Source: Woeseiaceae bacterium
GTDB taxonomy: Bacteria; Pseudomonadota; Gammaproteobacteria; Steroidobacterales; Woeseiaceae
Assembly: GCA_028279985.1 (NCBI GenBank)
Contig: JANQMR010000037.1
Coordinates: forward strand, 248,001-312,000
Length of the DNA: 64,000 nt
Direction: 5' to 3'
A model generated the notes under the pieces. The model made no database searches. It saw only the letters and a list, made by a program, of their open reading frames with translations, and was not told where the DNA came from. Position 1 is the stretch's first letter. Each line of letters opens with the position of its first letter. The position numbers and the translations under genes are program-made. This document shows, piece after piece, positions 46,532 to 56,117 of this stretch.

Positions 46532-46956
46532 CGTGCATCTTTTCGGGCGTCGGGCCCTATCGGATGCCAAATCGACTGGGCCTCCAGCCAGTCCTCTTCG
46601 TGACCAGGCTCAGGCAACAGAGCTCCGCCCTCCATGACCCAGCCTGCCGGGATATCAGCCGTATCGACGATGATTGCATTCGGCGACAGACCGGTATGAG
46701 TGCTCATAGAGGCACGAATGGCTTCGACGAGTTCTTGCTTCTGCTCTGCAGTTCGACCCTCCCGGATGCTGCCAAACAGGAATGCACTGCGTTCTCGAAG
46801 AGGCTGTTGAGGAGCGTCTTCAAAGAAGAATACATGGACGAAAGACCGAGGCGCACCCGTTACCTTGCAGTGAATATCGGTAACATCGGCTGCGATTTGG
46901 GGTTTTGCCGACTGCGGAATCGCACCCGGAATGCTATTGCAGATATAGAGCGGCAT
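46528..46956 (-). CDS. Tautomerase-superfamily enzyme, cis-CaaD-like
   Basis: 142 residues starting MPLYICN, giving the N-terminal proline needed for catalysis after Met removal. Length and the runs EGRTAEQKQELVEAI and GGALLPEPGHEEDWL match cis-3-chloroacrylic acid dehalogenase-type proteins (REGRSAELKGQL and GRFLPQPGHEGEW in the characterised enzyme). The family also includes tautomerases with no dehalogenase activity, so the reaction is open. Its ATG overlaps the stop of the small gene before it (TAATG). Confidence 0.8.
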   Translation of the reverse strand: MPLYICNSIPGAIPQSAKPQIAADVTDIHCKVTGAPRSFVHVFFFEDAPQQPLRERSAFLFGSIREGRTAEQKQELVEAIRASMSTHTGLSPNAIIVDTADIPAGWVMEGGALLPEPGHEEDWLEAQSIWHPIGPDARKDAR

Positions 46957-47285
46957 TAAACCTCTCCGATTGGCGCGAGATCACGAACTGCGACGACCAT
47001 TTCATGGGGTGTGCGATGCGTATGTCGCATACACAAATCGCTGAGTTCCTCGAGAAGAGGCACGCGTACTGATTGGTCGAGAATGCGGTTGGACTGTAAG
47101 GACACCACGACCGACGTGGAAGATTCACCTGCCGTAAAGCCACTGCCCTCTGGCACTTCCATCCAGTCAATAGCCGCTCTATCAATGAAGTGACGCTGTG
47201 CGAACATCTCAATTTCGTGCTCCAGTTCTTGCCGAACACCTTCGTGCATCTGACCCTGCTGAACCAAAACCATGACCGGAATCAT
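46956..47285 (-). CDS. Small protein, possible tautomerase-superfamily partner
   Basis: 109 residues from ATG 47285 with GCAGGAG 8 bases upstream. It begins MIPVMVLVQQGQ, so a proline is at position 3 rather than 2, and contains SSTSVVVSLQSN. Size and position, coupled to a cis-CaaD-like gene, suggest a related beta-alpha-beta fold, but I do not recognise the family firmly. It follows the alcohol dehydrogenase gene by 37 bases in one operon. Confidence 0.6.
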   Translation of the reverse strand: MIPVMVLVQQGQMHEGVRQELEHEIEMFAQRHFIDRAAIDWMEVPEGSGFTAGESSTSVVVSLQSNRILDQSVRVPLLEELSDLCMRHTHRTPHEMVVAVRDLAPIGEV

Positions 47286-47322
47286 TGTTTTCTCCTGCTG
47301 ACAAGCCACTTCAACCGATCTG

Positions 47323-48534
47323 TCAAGCGAATGAAACGTCTCGGCTGCCCGACACGATGGACTGCAGAATCGCCTCAACGTGCCGTCGCTTCATGGTTCG
47401 CGGAACAGCGTATGAAAAGCGAGCCTCAGCGAGAGCATCCCCGGTGATTGATCGAAAGTCCCTTTCCTGGATTTGCTCGAGATTTTCGGGAATGTCCACC
47501 CGCTCAGCCAACGCATCGACGCGCGTGATAAATCGTTCTGTGAGTACGTCGGTACGCTTCTCCGCGTCATCAACCGACAGCATATGCTCGAGCGCAGCGT
47601 ATCGGTCGGCACTAACCTTCCGATTGAATCGCAGTACGCGTGGCAAGATGACGGCGTTCGTCAGACCGTGCGGCGTATTGTAGCGTGCACTGATCTGGTG
47701 AGAGATCGCATGTACCATCCCTAAGCTTGACTTGGTAAAAGCGTAGCCAGCTAGAAACGAAGCAATCGATACCATCTCCCGCCCACGGAGGTTCTGGCCG
47801 TCGTCATAAACTACCGGCAAGAACTCGAACAAGAGGCGAATAGCCATCTCCGCATCGCGGTCGCTTTCGACGAAACGATTTCGTGACGTGTATGCCTCAA
47901 TCGCATGCGTGAGGGCATCCATGCCGACCGCTGCCGTCATCGGCGCAGGAAGCGACTTCAGCAACATTGGATCAAGCGCGGTAGCAATCGGGATGTATTT
48001 CGGGTCAACGAAGAACGCCTTCTTGTGCGTCTCCGTGTCCGAGATCACCGCCGCGGTGGTCACCTCAGAGCCCGTGCCGGACGTCGTGGGTACCACGTAG
48101 AACGGCAGAAGCGGCTTCTTGATTTTCATTATGCCCGCGAGCTTCGCAAGGTCCTTGCCGGCAGTGCTCGCTGCGGCGATAACCTTGGCTGTATCAATCG
48201 CAGACCCGCCGCCAACCGCGAAGACAGCGTCGCAATTGTTATCCAGACTAGTCGCCAGACCCTCTTCGACAACTGAGAACGTCGGGTTAGGCACAATTCC
48301 GGAAAACACGGTAACGTCGCAACCGGAACCCTCCAGAAACGCTACAAGCTCATCGAGCATTCCGTTTTCGAGCAGGAAACTGTCTGTGACCAGCAGCGGG
48401 CGCTTGTTGCCGGCACGGATCATCAGGTCAGCAAGCTTGATCGTGCCACCCGCGCCAGAGAAAACCAGGGGCTTCTGCGGCGGGTTTAGCGTCGACATCG
48501 CCCGCAGGGCCAAAGTGATCGCTGAATTAAACAT
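47323..48534 (-). CDS. Iron-containing (group III) alcohol dehydrogenase
   Basis: 403 residues. It shows the NAD-binding GGGSAIDTAK, then VPTTSGTGSEVT and the metal ligands in GMDALTHAIEAY and HAISHQISARYNTPHGLTNAV. It interconverts an alcohol and an aldehyde or keto acid. It heads the minus-strand operon with the two tautomerase-like genes and is divergent from an aldehyde dehydrogenase, so the four may degrade a short oxidised or halogenated carbon compound. Substrate unknown. Confidence 0.9.
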   Translation of the reverse strand: MFNSAITLALRAMSTLNPPQKPLVFSGAGGTIKLADLMIRAGNKRPLLVTDSFLLENGMLDELVAFLEGSGCDVTVFSGIVPNPTFSVVEEGLATSLDNNCDAVFAVGGGSAIDTAKVIAAASTAGKDLAKLAGIMKIKKPLLPFYVVPTTSGTGSEVTTAAVISDTETHKKAFFVDPKYIPIATALDPMLLKSLPAPMTAAVGMDALTHAIEAYTSRNRFVESDRDAEMAIRLLFEFLPVVYDDGQNLRGREMVSIASFLAGYAFTKSSLGMVHAISHQISARYNTPHGLTNAVILPRVLRFNRKVSADRYAALEHMLSVDDAEKRTDVLTERFITRVDALAERVDIPENLEQIQERDFRSITGDALAEARFSYAVPRTMKRRHVEAILQSIVSGSRDVSFA

Positions 48535-49043
48535 GTCTTGCTCCTCTTGTCAGCTTTCAGGATTGGGGATTTCGGAGTAAGCGGAAAGGCAAAGCTTCAA
48601 CCATGGGGATACCTTGCCGGGCCAGGGAGAATCGAGACATGTCGAGGACGGCCAATTTGTTGGCAGATTCGGACAGGCGGGACAGCGGCCTGGTCGCAGG
48701 CGCGAGATAAAAAACGAAGCTAAGTCAGAACCTTACTTCGGACGAGTACGCAAACTCTTTGGTCCTTCTGGCCTGGGATACCGCCGCGATCATCCGTAGA
48801 GCTATCGATCGCCGTTTTTCGGGCTGATTTGATCACTGACCGAAAGTATCAATCATCTGTCCGGCGCGGACATCAAGACCTGTTAGCCATCACCCCATAC
48901 TACTGATCAACGAATTGACGCCGCCGGCTTTTCAACACTGTTCGGAGAGAGCTGGGAACCTGAGCACTCCGGACGTGAACACACAACTGGCCCGACCGAA
49001 GCTTTTGCCCGACACCTTATGACTAAATAGAAGAGGAAACACC
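48535..49043. other. Divergent intergenic region of 509 bases
   Basis: Between the divergent alcohol and aldehyde dehydrogenase genes there is no credible gene. It must hold both promoters, and is the likely target of the AraC regulator encoded 2 kb to the left. AGAAGAGGAAAC just before 49044 is the ribosome binding site of the aldehyde dehydrogenase. Confidence 0.5.
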
Positions 49044-50438
49044 ATGACCGGTTACGCACTAGCTACCAACATCGAAGACCTGATTCGGCGAGTCGTCGAT
49101 CGACAACGGGCATTCTTTCGTACAAAGGCGACACTTCCGGTTGAGTTCCGATTGGAGCAGCTTGAGAAGCTTCACGCCGTGCTGCGGGAAAATGAGCAGG
49201 AGCTCTACGACGCGATCTTCAACGACTTCGGAAAATCTAAACACCATACGCAGCTAACGGAGCTCTTCCCGCTGTACGAGGAAATCGAGCTTGCCATCAA
49301 AAACCTTGCAAAGTGGGCCAAGCCTCGCAAGGTAGCTACCAACCTGCTTAACCAGCCAGCCAAGAGTTACATCATTCCTGAGCCACTGGGCAACACACTG
49401 GTCATTGGCGCCTGGAACTTTCCCTACAATCTCTCGCTGATTCCGGTAGTCGGTTCCATGATGGCGGGCAATACCACAGTGCTCAAACCCAGTGAGCTTC
49501 CCGCCGAGACAAGCCGGGTAATGGCCAAGATCATAAACGAGAATTTCGATCCGGCTTACCTGCACGTGGTCGAAGGAGCAATCCCCGAAACCACGGCGTT
49601 GTTGGATCAGCGATGGGACAAGATCTTTTTTACCGGCAGCCCTCAGGTTGGCAGAATCGTCAACGAGGCAGCAGCGCCCCACCTGACGAACGTCACCCTC
49701 GAGCTCGGCGGAAAAAACCCAGCAATCTTCGCTGAGGATGCGCCAGTCGACGTCGGCGTCAAACGTCTCGTTTGGGCCAAGTTCATCAACTCCGGCCAGC
49801 TCTGCCTCGCACCCGACTACGTTCTTGTCCACAAAAGCATCAAGGATCGAGTCCTGGAGCGCATGGTGAACGAGATCGAGAAACACGACTACTCAGTGGA
49901 GCGCGGCAACTTCGTGCAGATCATCAATGAGCGAAATTTTGACCGCGTCGCTGGGTTGATCGATGCGGACAAGGTGTACTACGGTGGAGAAACTGATCGA
50001 CAGCGACGCATTATCCGCCCCACGATCATGCACAACGTCAGTATCGACGATCCGATCATGCAGGACGAAATCTTTGGTCCCATAATCGCGGTGCTGGAGT
50101 ACGAAACCCTCGATGAAGCGTTTGATACTGTTCGCCAGCTCGAGAAACCACTGGCCGGCTATCTTTTCTCCAAAGACCGAGCAACGAAACAACGCTTCCT
50201 TGCCGAGATTCCATTTGGAAGCGGCGCAATTAATGATGCCGTGATGCAAAACACCAACCTGAATCTTCCATTTGGCGGTGTCGGAAACAGCGGCATGGGC
50301 CGCTATCACGGCGAGTTCAGCTTCGAATGCTTCTCGAACCTTAAACCGGTCTTGGAGAAGTATCACAGCTTTGAGCTTGACTTGAAGTACTACGGTCACT
50401 CCGATCGGCAAATGCATCTCATACAGAAGTTGAGCTGA
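49044..50438 (+). CDS. Aldehyde dehydrogenase, class 3 type
   Basis: 464 residues, the shorter class 3 format without a long N-terminal extension. Visible motifs are GAWNFPYNLSL, KPSELP, FTGSPQVGR, VTLELGGKNP with the general-base glutamate, and NSGQLCLAPDY with catalytic Cys254. It oxidises aldehydes to acids with NAD(P). Probably acts after the alcohol dehydrogenase on the opposite strand. Confidence 0.93.
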   Translation: MTGYALATNIEDLIRRVVDRQRAFFRTKATLPVEFRLEQLEKLHAVLRENEQELYDAIFNDFGKSKHHTQLTELFPLYEEIELAIKNLAKWAKPRKVATNLLNQPAKSYIIPEPLGNTLVIGAWNFPYNLSLIPVVGSMMAGNTTVLKPSELPAETSRVMAKIINENFDPAYLHVVEGAIPETTALLDQRWDKIFFTGSPQVGRIVNEAAAPHLTNVTLELGGKNPAIFAEDAPVDVGVKRLVWAKFINSGQLCLAPDYVLVHKSIKDRVLERMVNEIEKHDYSVERGNFVQIINERNFDRVAGLIDADKVYYGGETDRQRRIIRPTIMHNVSIDDPIMQDEIFGPIIAVLEYETLDEAFDTVRQLEKPLAGYLFSKDRATKQRFLAEIPFGSGAINDAVMQNTNLNLPFGGVGNSGMGRYHGEFSFECFSNLKPVLEKYHSFELDLKYYGHSDRQMHLIQKLS

Positions 50439-50446
50439 CCTGCAAA

Positions 50447-50469
50447 GAAAAAGGCCCCTTTCAGGGGCC
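50447..50469 (-). terminator. Rho-independent terminator (strong on minus strand)
   Basis: GGCCCC (50453-50458) pairs with GGGGCC (50464-50469) around a 5-base loop. Read leftwards it is followed by TTTTTCTTT, a good U tract, so it ends the leftward DUF3311-symporter-argE transcript; read rightwards the hairpin directly follows the aldehyde dehydrogenase stop. The 50470-50765 stretch between it and argE shows no gene. Confidence 0.75.
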
Positions 50470-50765
50470 AACCGGCAGACTAAGCGACTCATGGCAACCT
50501 CGTCGGAATGATCGCAGATTACGAATACCCGCGAATCTCCAGCCGTATTACTCTTCAGCGCTCGGTTCTTCAACCAGTCATCCAGTGCAAACGGCCACAG
50601 CGGAATCCAGACAGGTCGTGATCGCGATTCAGTTCCTAAGGCCTGGAGAGCTGCGCCTTCCCGGAGCCGGTCGATGACATTCAATCCCCGGGGCCGCAGA
50701 GCCGCTTGTGCTCTCACACGGCTCCAAGCACACCACTTACTTGTGCATTTTGTGGAGCCCGCCCT

Positions 50766-51944
50766 TCATGACCGTGATGGGCTCTCTCGATGCAAGTAAG
50801 CGAACACGTCGTCAATCATGGCCTCACAGCGCTCGAGTTCGGCAGGATCGATGAACTCATTGGGTTGGTGGGCCTGGTCGATCGAGCCCGGTCCGCAGAC
50901 GACGCTGCTGATCCCGGCGCGCTGGAAATTGCCGGCTTCCGTGGCAAAAGACACCTCGCCCGAACCACCGTCGCGCACGCCGCTCAATCCGCGTACCCCG
51001 CGCTCCGCTCTTGCTGCCGGATCCGGCATCAGCGGAGGCACCCGCGCGATAGGCGTGGTCTCGACCGAAGCCTCTGGTGCAAATTTGCGCAAGTCGGGCA
51101 GCACCGCGCGCTCGATGAACGCCTGCATGTCCCGGATGATGAAGTCCGGGTCTTCGTCCGGAAGGCTGCGGTACTCCCACAGGAACTCACAGTGCGCGGG
51201 CAGGATGTTCACGGCCGTGCCGCCATTGATCATTCCGACCTGCACCGTCGTCCACGGAGGCTCACAGCCCGACTCGCCCGCCGCCGACCGTCGAGATCGG
51301 CCAAGCGACTCCAGGTGTTCGATAATTCGACCGGCGGCCAGGATAGCCCCGGCGCCGCGATGGGGCTGACTGGAATGGGCCGCCCGGCCCCTGACCACCG
51401 TGTGGAAGACGTTGATGGACTTGTGCGCACGAACCACCTGCATCGTGGTCGGTTCGCCGACGATGGCGAAGTCCGGTCGCGCGAAGTGGGTCAGCGCGTC
51501 ATCGACCATGCGATCAACGCCGAGGCAGCCGACTTCCTCGTCGTACGACAGCGCCAGGTACAGCGGTTTGTCCATGGCCGCCGTCTTCAGCGACGCCAGG
51601 CGCGAAAGAAACACGGCAGCAAAACCCTTCATGTCGGCGCTGCCGCGGCCGTAGAGCAGACCGTCGCGCTCGGTCAGCTCGAACGGCTCGGTGTGCCAGT
51701 CCTGACCATCGACCGGCACCACGTCGGTGTGGGCGGACAGCACCACGCCGCCTGGCGCGTCCGGTCCGATGGCCGCGAACAGATTGGCCTTGGTCCCTTC
51801 GGTATTCGAGGTGCGTCGGCAGCGCGCACCAAAGCGCTCGAGGTACTCCTCGACCCAGTCGATCAACGGCAGATTGGAGTCGCGCGACACGGTGGGAAAT
51901 TCCACCAGTCGGGCCAGCATCTCAATCGAATTGAATGTCCTCAT
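50766..51944 (-). CDS. argE: Acetylornithine deacetylase, ArgE-type M20 peptidase
   Basis: 392 residues. The two-zinc site motifs are SAHTDVVPVDG, GRGSADMKG and YDEEVGCLG, followed by the dimerisation domain and the C-terminal GPGSIDQAHQPNEFI histidine. In biosynthesis ArgE releases ornithine from N-acetylornithine. Here it is the end of an operon with a transporter and no other arginine genes, so it may instead deacylate an imported N-acyl amino acid; sequence alone does not decide. Confidence 0.87.
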   Translation of the reverse strand: MRTFNSIEMLARLVEFPTVSRDSNLPLIDWVEEYLERFGARCRRTSNTEGTKANLFAAIGPDAPGGVVLSAHTDVVPVDGQDWHTEPFELTERDGLLYGRGSADMKGFAAVFLSRLASLKTAAMDKPLYLALSYDEEVGCLGVDRMVDDALTHFARPDFAIVGEPTTMQVVRAHKSINVFHTVVRGRAAHSSQPHRGAGAILAAGRIIEHLESLGRSRRSAAGESGCEPPWTTVQVGMINGGTAVNILPAHCEFLWEYRSLPDEDPDFIIRDMQAFIERAVLPDLRKFAPEASVETTPIARVPPLMPDPAARAERGVRGLSGVRDGGSGEVSFATEAGNFQRAGISSVVCGPGSIDQAHQPNEFIDPAELERCEAMIDDVFAYLHRESPSRS

Positions 51945-51955
51945 CGGATTCGTCC

Positions 51956-53449
51956 TCAGTGACTGGCAGTAGCCGAACGTTGCGCGATAGACGGACTGAC
52001 GTACGACTCGACCAGGGCGTGGTCCTGGGCCGGCGTCAGCAAGGAAACCAGGACAAGGACCGGTACGTGCGCAATTAACCCAAAGAGACCTTCATGTATT
52101 TCGACGGGCTTAATCGCCGGAAAAAAGAAGAACAGCAGCGTCGTCAAGCCGCCCACGAGCAAACCGGCAATCACGCCCGGCGTCGTGGCCCGGCGCCAGA
52201 ACAGCGCGGCCAAAACAGGCGGGGCCAGCTGCGCGATGATGCCGTAGGAAGTCAGCAAGAGTACGACCAGCGAGATGCCCTCCGAGACCGCGAAGAAGTA
52301 GGCCACCGCACCGGCGACCGCAATGAAAACCCGGATCAGCAAGCGTTGCCGGGCCTCATCGAGATCCGCGAACGGTCGAACGCCATCTTCCACGGCTACC
52401 GACGCGGTAGCGTGCATCAGTGCATCCCCGGTGGACATCGAAGCCGACAGGGCCCCGGCACAAAACAGGCCGACGACGATTACCGGCAACTCCACGTTCA
52501 GGATCAGATGCGGCAGGATGAAGTCCGGTTGCGGCAATGAGTCCACGAACAACACACCGGCGAAACCGATCAGGAACACCGGCACCAGGAATAGCTGAAA
52601 GGTCGGAAACCAGACCACGGTCCGCCGGATGATTCGCTCGTCCCGTGCCGTGAAGGCTTTCATGAACAAGTGCGGCCACATCGTCAGTCCCACCGCGCTT
52701 ACCAGGATCGCGCTGCTATAGCTCGCCCAGTTCCACGGCTCACCGCTGGCGTTGAGGCCGGGCAGCTCGAGCAATTCCGGGCGCTGGCTGATGATGGCGT
52801 CGAACATCGGACCGATGCCGCCATACAAAGCGTGCGGCAGGTAAAGCCCAAGGCTCCAGGCGATCACGATCATGAATACACCCTGCAGCGTGTTGGTCCA
52901 GCCTACCGCACTCACACCGCTGACCAACACGTAGACCAGCACTATTCCGTAAGCAACCGCGACACCCATCCAGAGTGGGACCCGACCCTCGGTGACGGCG
53001 TCGATCACGATACCGGCACCGCGCATCTGCACCGTGATATAGGGAATCAGCGCCGCAATGCTGATCAGGGCGATGACCAGCGAAAGCCCGCGTGACCGGA
53101 AGCGGCCGGTCAGGAACTGGGCCTGGGTTACCTGCCCCAACTGTCGGCCGATGCGCGCGACCTTCGAGCCGATCACGTACCAGGGCGCGATGCCCAGCAC
53201 ACCGTAAGACAGGATATAGAAGGCCGCCGCGCCACGTGAATAGGCCCAGCCTGGGCCACCGAGAAACGCAAAGGCCGAGAACACCGTCGCGCCGGTTACG
53301 AAGTACATGATGAGGAAGCCGAAGTTGCGATCCCCGGCCACGAAACCGTCAACGGTGGAGGAGGTCCCGCGTCCTGCGCGTAGTCCCACCCATAGGGTCA
53401 GGCCGAGGTAGGCGACGACCATTAGTGAGATCACTACCCACTGCTCCAT
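51956..53449 (-). CDS. Sodium/solute symporter (SSS family)
   Basis: 497 residues from ATG 53449, which overlaps the stop of the DUF3311 gene (TGATG). About 13 membrane segments; the sodium-binding regions FVTGATVFSAFAFLGGPGW (near 45-65) and AGALSASMSTGDALMHATASVAVEDG (near 330) fit the pantothenate/proline-like branch. With argE 11 bases downstream it probably imports an amino-acid or acyl-amino-acid compound. Confidence 0.9.
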   Translation of the reverse strand: MEQWVVISLMVVAYLGLTLWVGLRAGRGTSSTVDGFVAGDRNFGFLIMYFVTGATVFSAFAFLGGPGWAYSRGAAAFYILSYGVLGIAPWYVIGSKVARIGRQLGQVTQAQFLTGRFRSRGLSLVIALISIAALIPYITVQMRGAGIVIDAVTEGRVPLWMGVAVAYGIVLVYVLVSGVSAVGWTNTLQGVFMIVIAWSLGLYLPHALYGGIGPMFDAIISQRPELLELPGLNASGEPWNWASYSSAILVSAVGLTMWPHLFMKAFTARDERIIRRTVVWFPTFQLFLVPVFLIGFAGVLFVDSLPQPDFILPHLILNVELPVIVVGLFCAGALSASMSTGDALMHATASVAVEDGVRPFADLDEARQRLLIRVFIAVAGAVAYFFAVSEGISLVVLLLTSYGIIAQLAPPVLAALFWRRATTPGVIAGLLVGGLTTLLFFFFPAIKPVEIHEGLFGLIAHVPVLVLVSLLTPAQDHALVESYVSPSIAQRSATASH

Positions 53450-53712
53450 CACTCGTCCCTGTTTTCGAAGTGATCCAGCACCAGCAACGTGACGAGTCCG
53501 ATCAGAATCCAGGCGACGGGCCACGCCATGGACGACGGCAACCCGAATACCAGCGGCTCAGGCGATCGGAACAGGGTGGCACCCGGCCAGGTGATGGCCA
53601 GCACATAAAGCAAATACAAGCCAATCGCGAGTCCACGTACTATTGATTTGGTCAAGTTACCACCCCGCGGAGGTCCGATAGCAAAAAGGACCATCAGACC
53701 AGCGATCCCCAA
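53449..53712 (-). CDS. DUF3311 small membrane protein
   Basis: 87 residues with two membrane helices and the middle PEPLVFGLPSSMAWPVAWI segment typical of DUF3311. These proteins usually precede an SSS symporter gene, as here, and are thought to form a small subunit or assist its insertion. A later start, for example a TTG about 17 codons in, cannot be excluded. It is the first gene of the symporter-argE operon. Confidence 0.78.
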   Translation of the reverse strand: MGIAGLMVLFAIGPPRGGNLTKSIVRGLAIGLYLLYVLAITWPGATLFRSPEPLVFGLPSSMAWPVAWILIGLVTLLVLDHFENRDE

Positions 53713-54004
53713 AGCGCACTTCGTCCGTTTGATGTAGCAAAAGGATATTCTTACGACCGCCGATATCAGTCAGCCGCACTATCTCTACCGTCCTACCCAG
53801 TCCCAATTCGGACACACTCGAATCCAGTCCGTTATCTTGAGGAGTTTTGACAATGAGAGTCGAAGCCTCCTCGCGTCAACGTGCGGGAGACGTATTCCTG
53901 CAGCGACTCTACTGCAGTCAGTTAAAGCTCCGCTCTGTGTACTCCGTCTTGCGCACGTTCGGCCCAGGTCGAAAACAACAATAAGAACCGGGTTGCGTAA
54001 AACT

Positions 54005-56032
54005 TCATTGGTTACGAGAGCTTGATGACTCAATATGATCCTCAAACCACCTAAGTGTTCGTGACAATTGATCTACCTGGTGAGCCGGACGCGTAGGCAC
54101 ATGCTGCTCATCAGGATAGATGGCCAACTCCGTGGTCACACCGAGTTTTTGAAGCGCTCGAAAGAATTCGAAGCTCTGAGATACCGGAACGCGCACATCG
54201 TTTCTCCCGTGCATCAGCAACGTAGGCGTTGTCACGTTTTGGACATAGGAGATCGGCGACTTTGCCCGTATGAGGTCCGGGTAATTCCATGGTGGACCAT
54301 AGTATTCCCATTCAACCCAAGCTGGAATATCGGTTGTTCCGAAAAAACTGTGAACATTGACGACCGGCGAATAGGCGACGGCAGCCTTGAACCTGTTGGT
54401 TTGTCCAACGGCCCATGTCGTCATATAGCCACCGTAGCTTCCTCCGGTTATTACCAATCGCTCCGGGTCGATGAAGCCTTGATCAATCAGGAAATCAACA
54501 CCGGACATCAGGTCCTGGAAATCTCCACCGCCATGATCCCCTCGATTGGCATCGATGAACTGCTGTCCGTATCCGGCGCTACCACGAATATTCGGAGCGA
54601 AGAGTACGTAACCCTTCTGCGCGTATACCTGATTCTGCATTCTGAAACCCAGGCGCCATACGCTGTGCGGACCACCATGAGGAAGCACGAGGAGTGGATA
54701 CTGAGTCGAGTCTTTGAATCCGACAGGTTTGACCACCATTCCCTCGATCTGCGTTCCGTCTCGACCTTCCCAACGCACTATCTCGGCGTCCGCGAGACTA
54801 TTCTTTGTTATGTGCCGGTTTGAATCCGAGATGCGTCTTAGACCTGACCCATCGGCCAACGACGCCCAGACTTCCGGCGGGCGTCGCGGACCCTGAACTA
54901 CGAACGCCAATCTCTTGGCGTCACGCGACACGCTAAGGGAAGAAACAACATGCTTTCCCGACGTTGAGGCATCCGGCTCGATTTCCGCTTTGTCGAGATC
55001 AATTCGAAATGCCTGTGACGTCATTCCAACATCAGCACGAAAGTGAATACTTGGGCCTGCCCAGCCACCAGGAAAGAGGTCGACGCTCCACGGAAACTCT
55101 GATGATCCGGTGACCTCCGAAACTTCTCCGGTTTCTACTTCGACGACGCTGAGACGCCTAACGTCATTGTGGCTACCCTGGTAGGGAACTGTCGCATACG
55201 CGATTCTTTGTCCATCCGGAGACCACACTGGATGCGTATCCGGTCCCTCGTTTTCTGTGAGTCGAGTTGGCGAGCCGCCGGAACTCGAGATCAACCAGAT
55301 GTCGTAGTTTTCGTTTATGCTCCACAAAATTGACTCGTCACGACCTCTACTCCTATTCGCCATAAAAGCCAATTGTTTCCCATCTGGAGACCATACCGGT
55401 TGGCCATGATGATGGTCACCGGTTGTCAATTGCAGCGGAGTACCTCCATTCACGTCAACTGTCCAAAGTTGAACTCGACTGCGAATCTCCGGAAAGCCTT
55501 CTGTGCTGTACCACTGCTTCCACAAATAGGGGTCTGCATCTTCTACTGAATCGTGGGCCGCGAAGGCCAATTTTCGTCCATCCGGCGACCACTGAAGACC
55601 CGAGTACATAGGATGAGTCGATATAGGACCGGCAAACTCATCGGAGAGATGAACCGATGCGACTTCACCAGTCTCAAGCAATAGGACCCAAATCCTCATC
55701 GCACCGTCATGATCTGAAAGAAAGGCCAGCTTCCTACCATCCGGCGACCAACAGGGCATGACAATAGCTGACCACTTGTCAATCAACAAGCGTGGCGAGC
55801 CACCCTCAAACTCAGCGGTCCAAAGGCTTGTCAAATATCGAGTCTCACTGACATCTATTTCCCGTACCGTATAAAGAATAGTCACTCCGTCAGGCGAGAT
55901 CCGAACGTTGTCGACTCCCTTAACTCTCGTCACGTCTTCCACACTGAACTCTATGCCTGCCGCGGAGACGTACGGTGCTGCTCCGGACAGGAAAACGAGG
56001 ACTACTAGCCATGCATAGTTCTTGAGCTTCAC
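54005..56032 (-). CDS. Secreted S9 prolyl oligopeptidase-family peptidase
   Basis: 675 residues: signal peptide ending PYVSAA, a WD40/TolB-like beta-propeller with repeated WSPDGRKLAF blocks (about 40-400), then an alpha/beta hydrolase with the triad Ser532 in GGSYGGY, Asp612 in HGRNDVRVP and His644 in DEQHVPT. Like acylaminoacyl or dipeptidyl peptidases, it would release short units from peptides. It lies 85 bases after the FecI-FecR-STN receptor gene set on the same strand, so imported peptides are probably digested by it. Confidence 0.92.
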   Translation of the reverse strand: MKLKNYAWLVVLVFLSGAAPYVSAAGIEFSVEDVTRVKGVDNVRISPDGVTILYTVREIDVSETRYLTSLWTAEFEGGSPRLLIDKWSAIVMPCWSPDGRKLAFLSDHDGAMRIWVLLLETGEVASVHLSDEFAGPISTHPMYSGLQWSPDGRKLAFAAHDSVEDADPYLWKQWYSTEGFPEIRSRVQLWTVDVNGGTPLQLTTGDHHHGQPVWSPDGKQLAFMANRSRGRDESILWSINENYDIWLISSSGGSPTRLTENEGPDTHPVWSPDGQRIAYATVPYQGSHNDVRRLSVVEVETGEVSEVTGSSEFPWSVDLFPGGWAGPSIHFRADVGMTSQAFRIDLDKAEIEPDASTSGKHVVSSLSVSRDAKRLAFVVQGPRRPPEVWASLADGSGLRRISDSNRHITKNSLADAEIVRWEGRDGTQIEGMVVKPVGFKDSTQYPLLVLPHGGPHSVWRLGFRMQNQVYAQKGYVLFAPNIRGSAGYGQQFIDANRGDHGGGDFQDLMSGVDFLIDQGFIDPERLVITGGSYGGYMTTWAVGQTNRFKAAVAYSPVVNVHSFFGTTDIPAWVEWEYYGPPWNYPDLIRAKSPISYVQNVTTPTLLMHGRNDVRVPVSQSFEFFRALQKLGVTTELAIYPDEQHVPTRPAHQVDQLSRTLRWFEDHIESSSSRNQ

Positions 56033-56117
56033 TTAATGAGACCTCCCAATCTCGAAGGCATAACCCGCTACTTCATGAAATTTTGTCGTGAGTTTGCGCC
56101 GTGGCTCTCACGATACG

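Noticed and set aside
50790-51962. Plus-strand open frame of 390 codons
   Set aside because: Antisense shadow of argE, rich in arginine and histidine with no recognisable motif.
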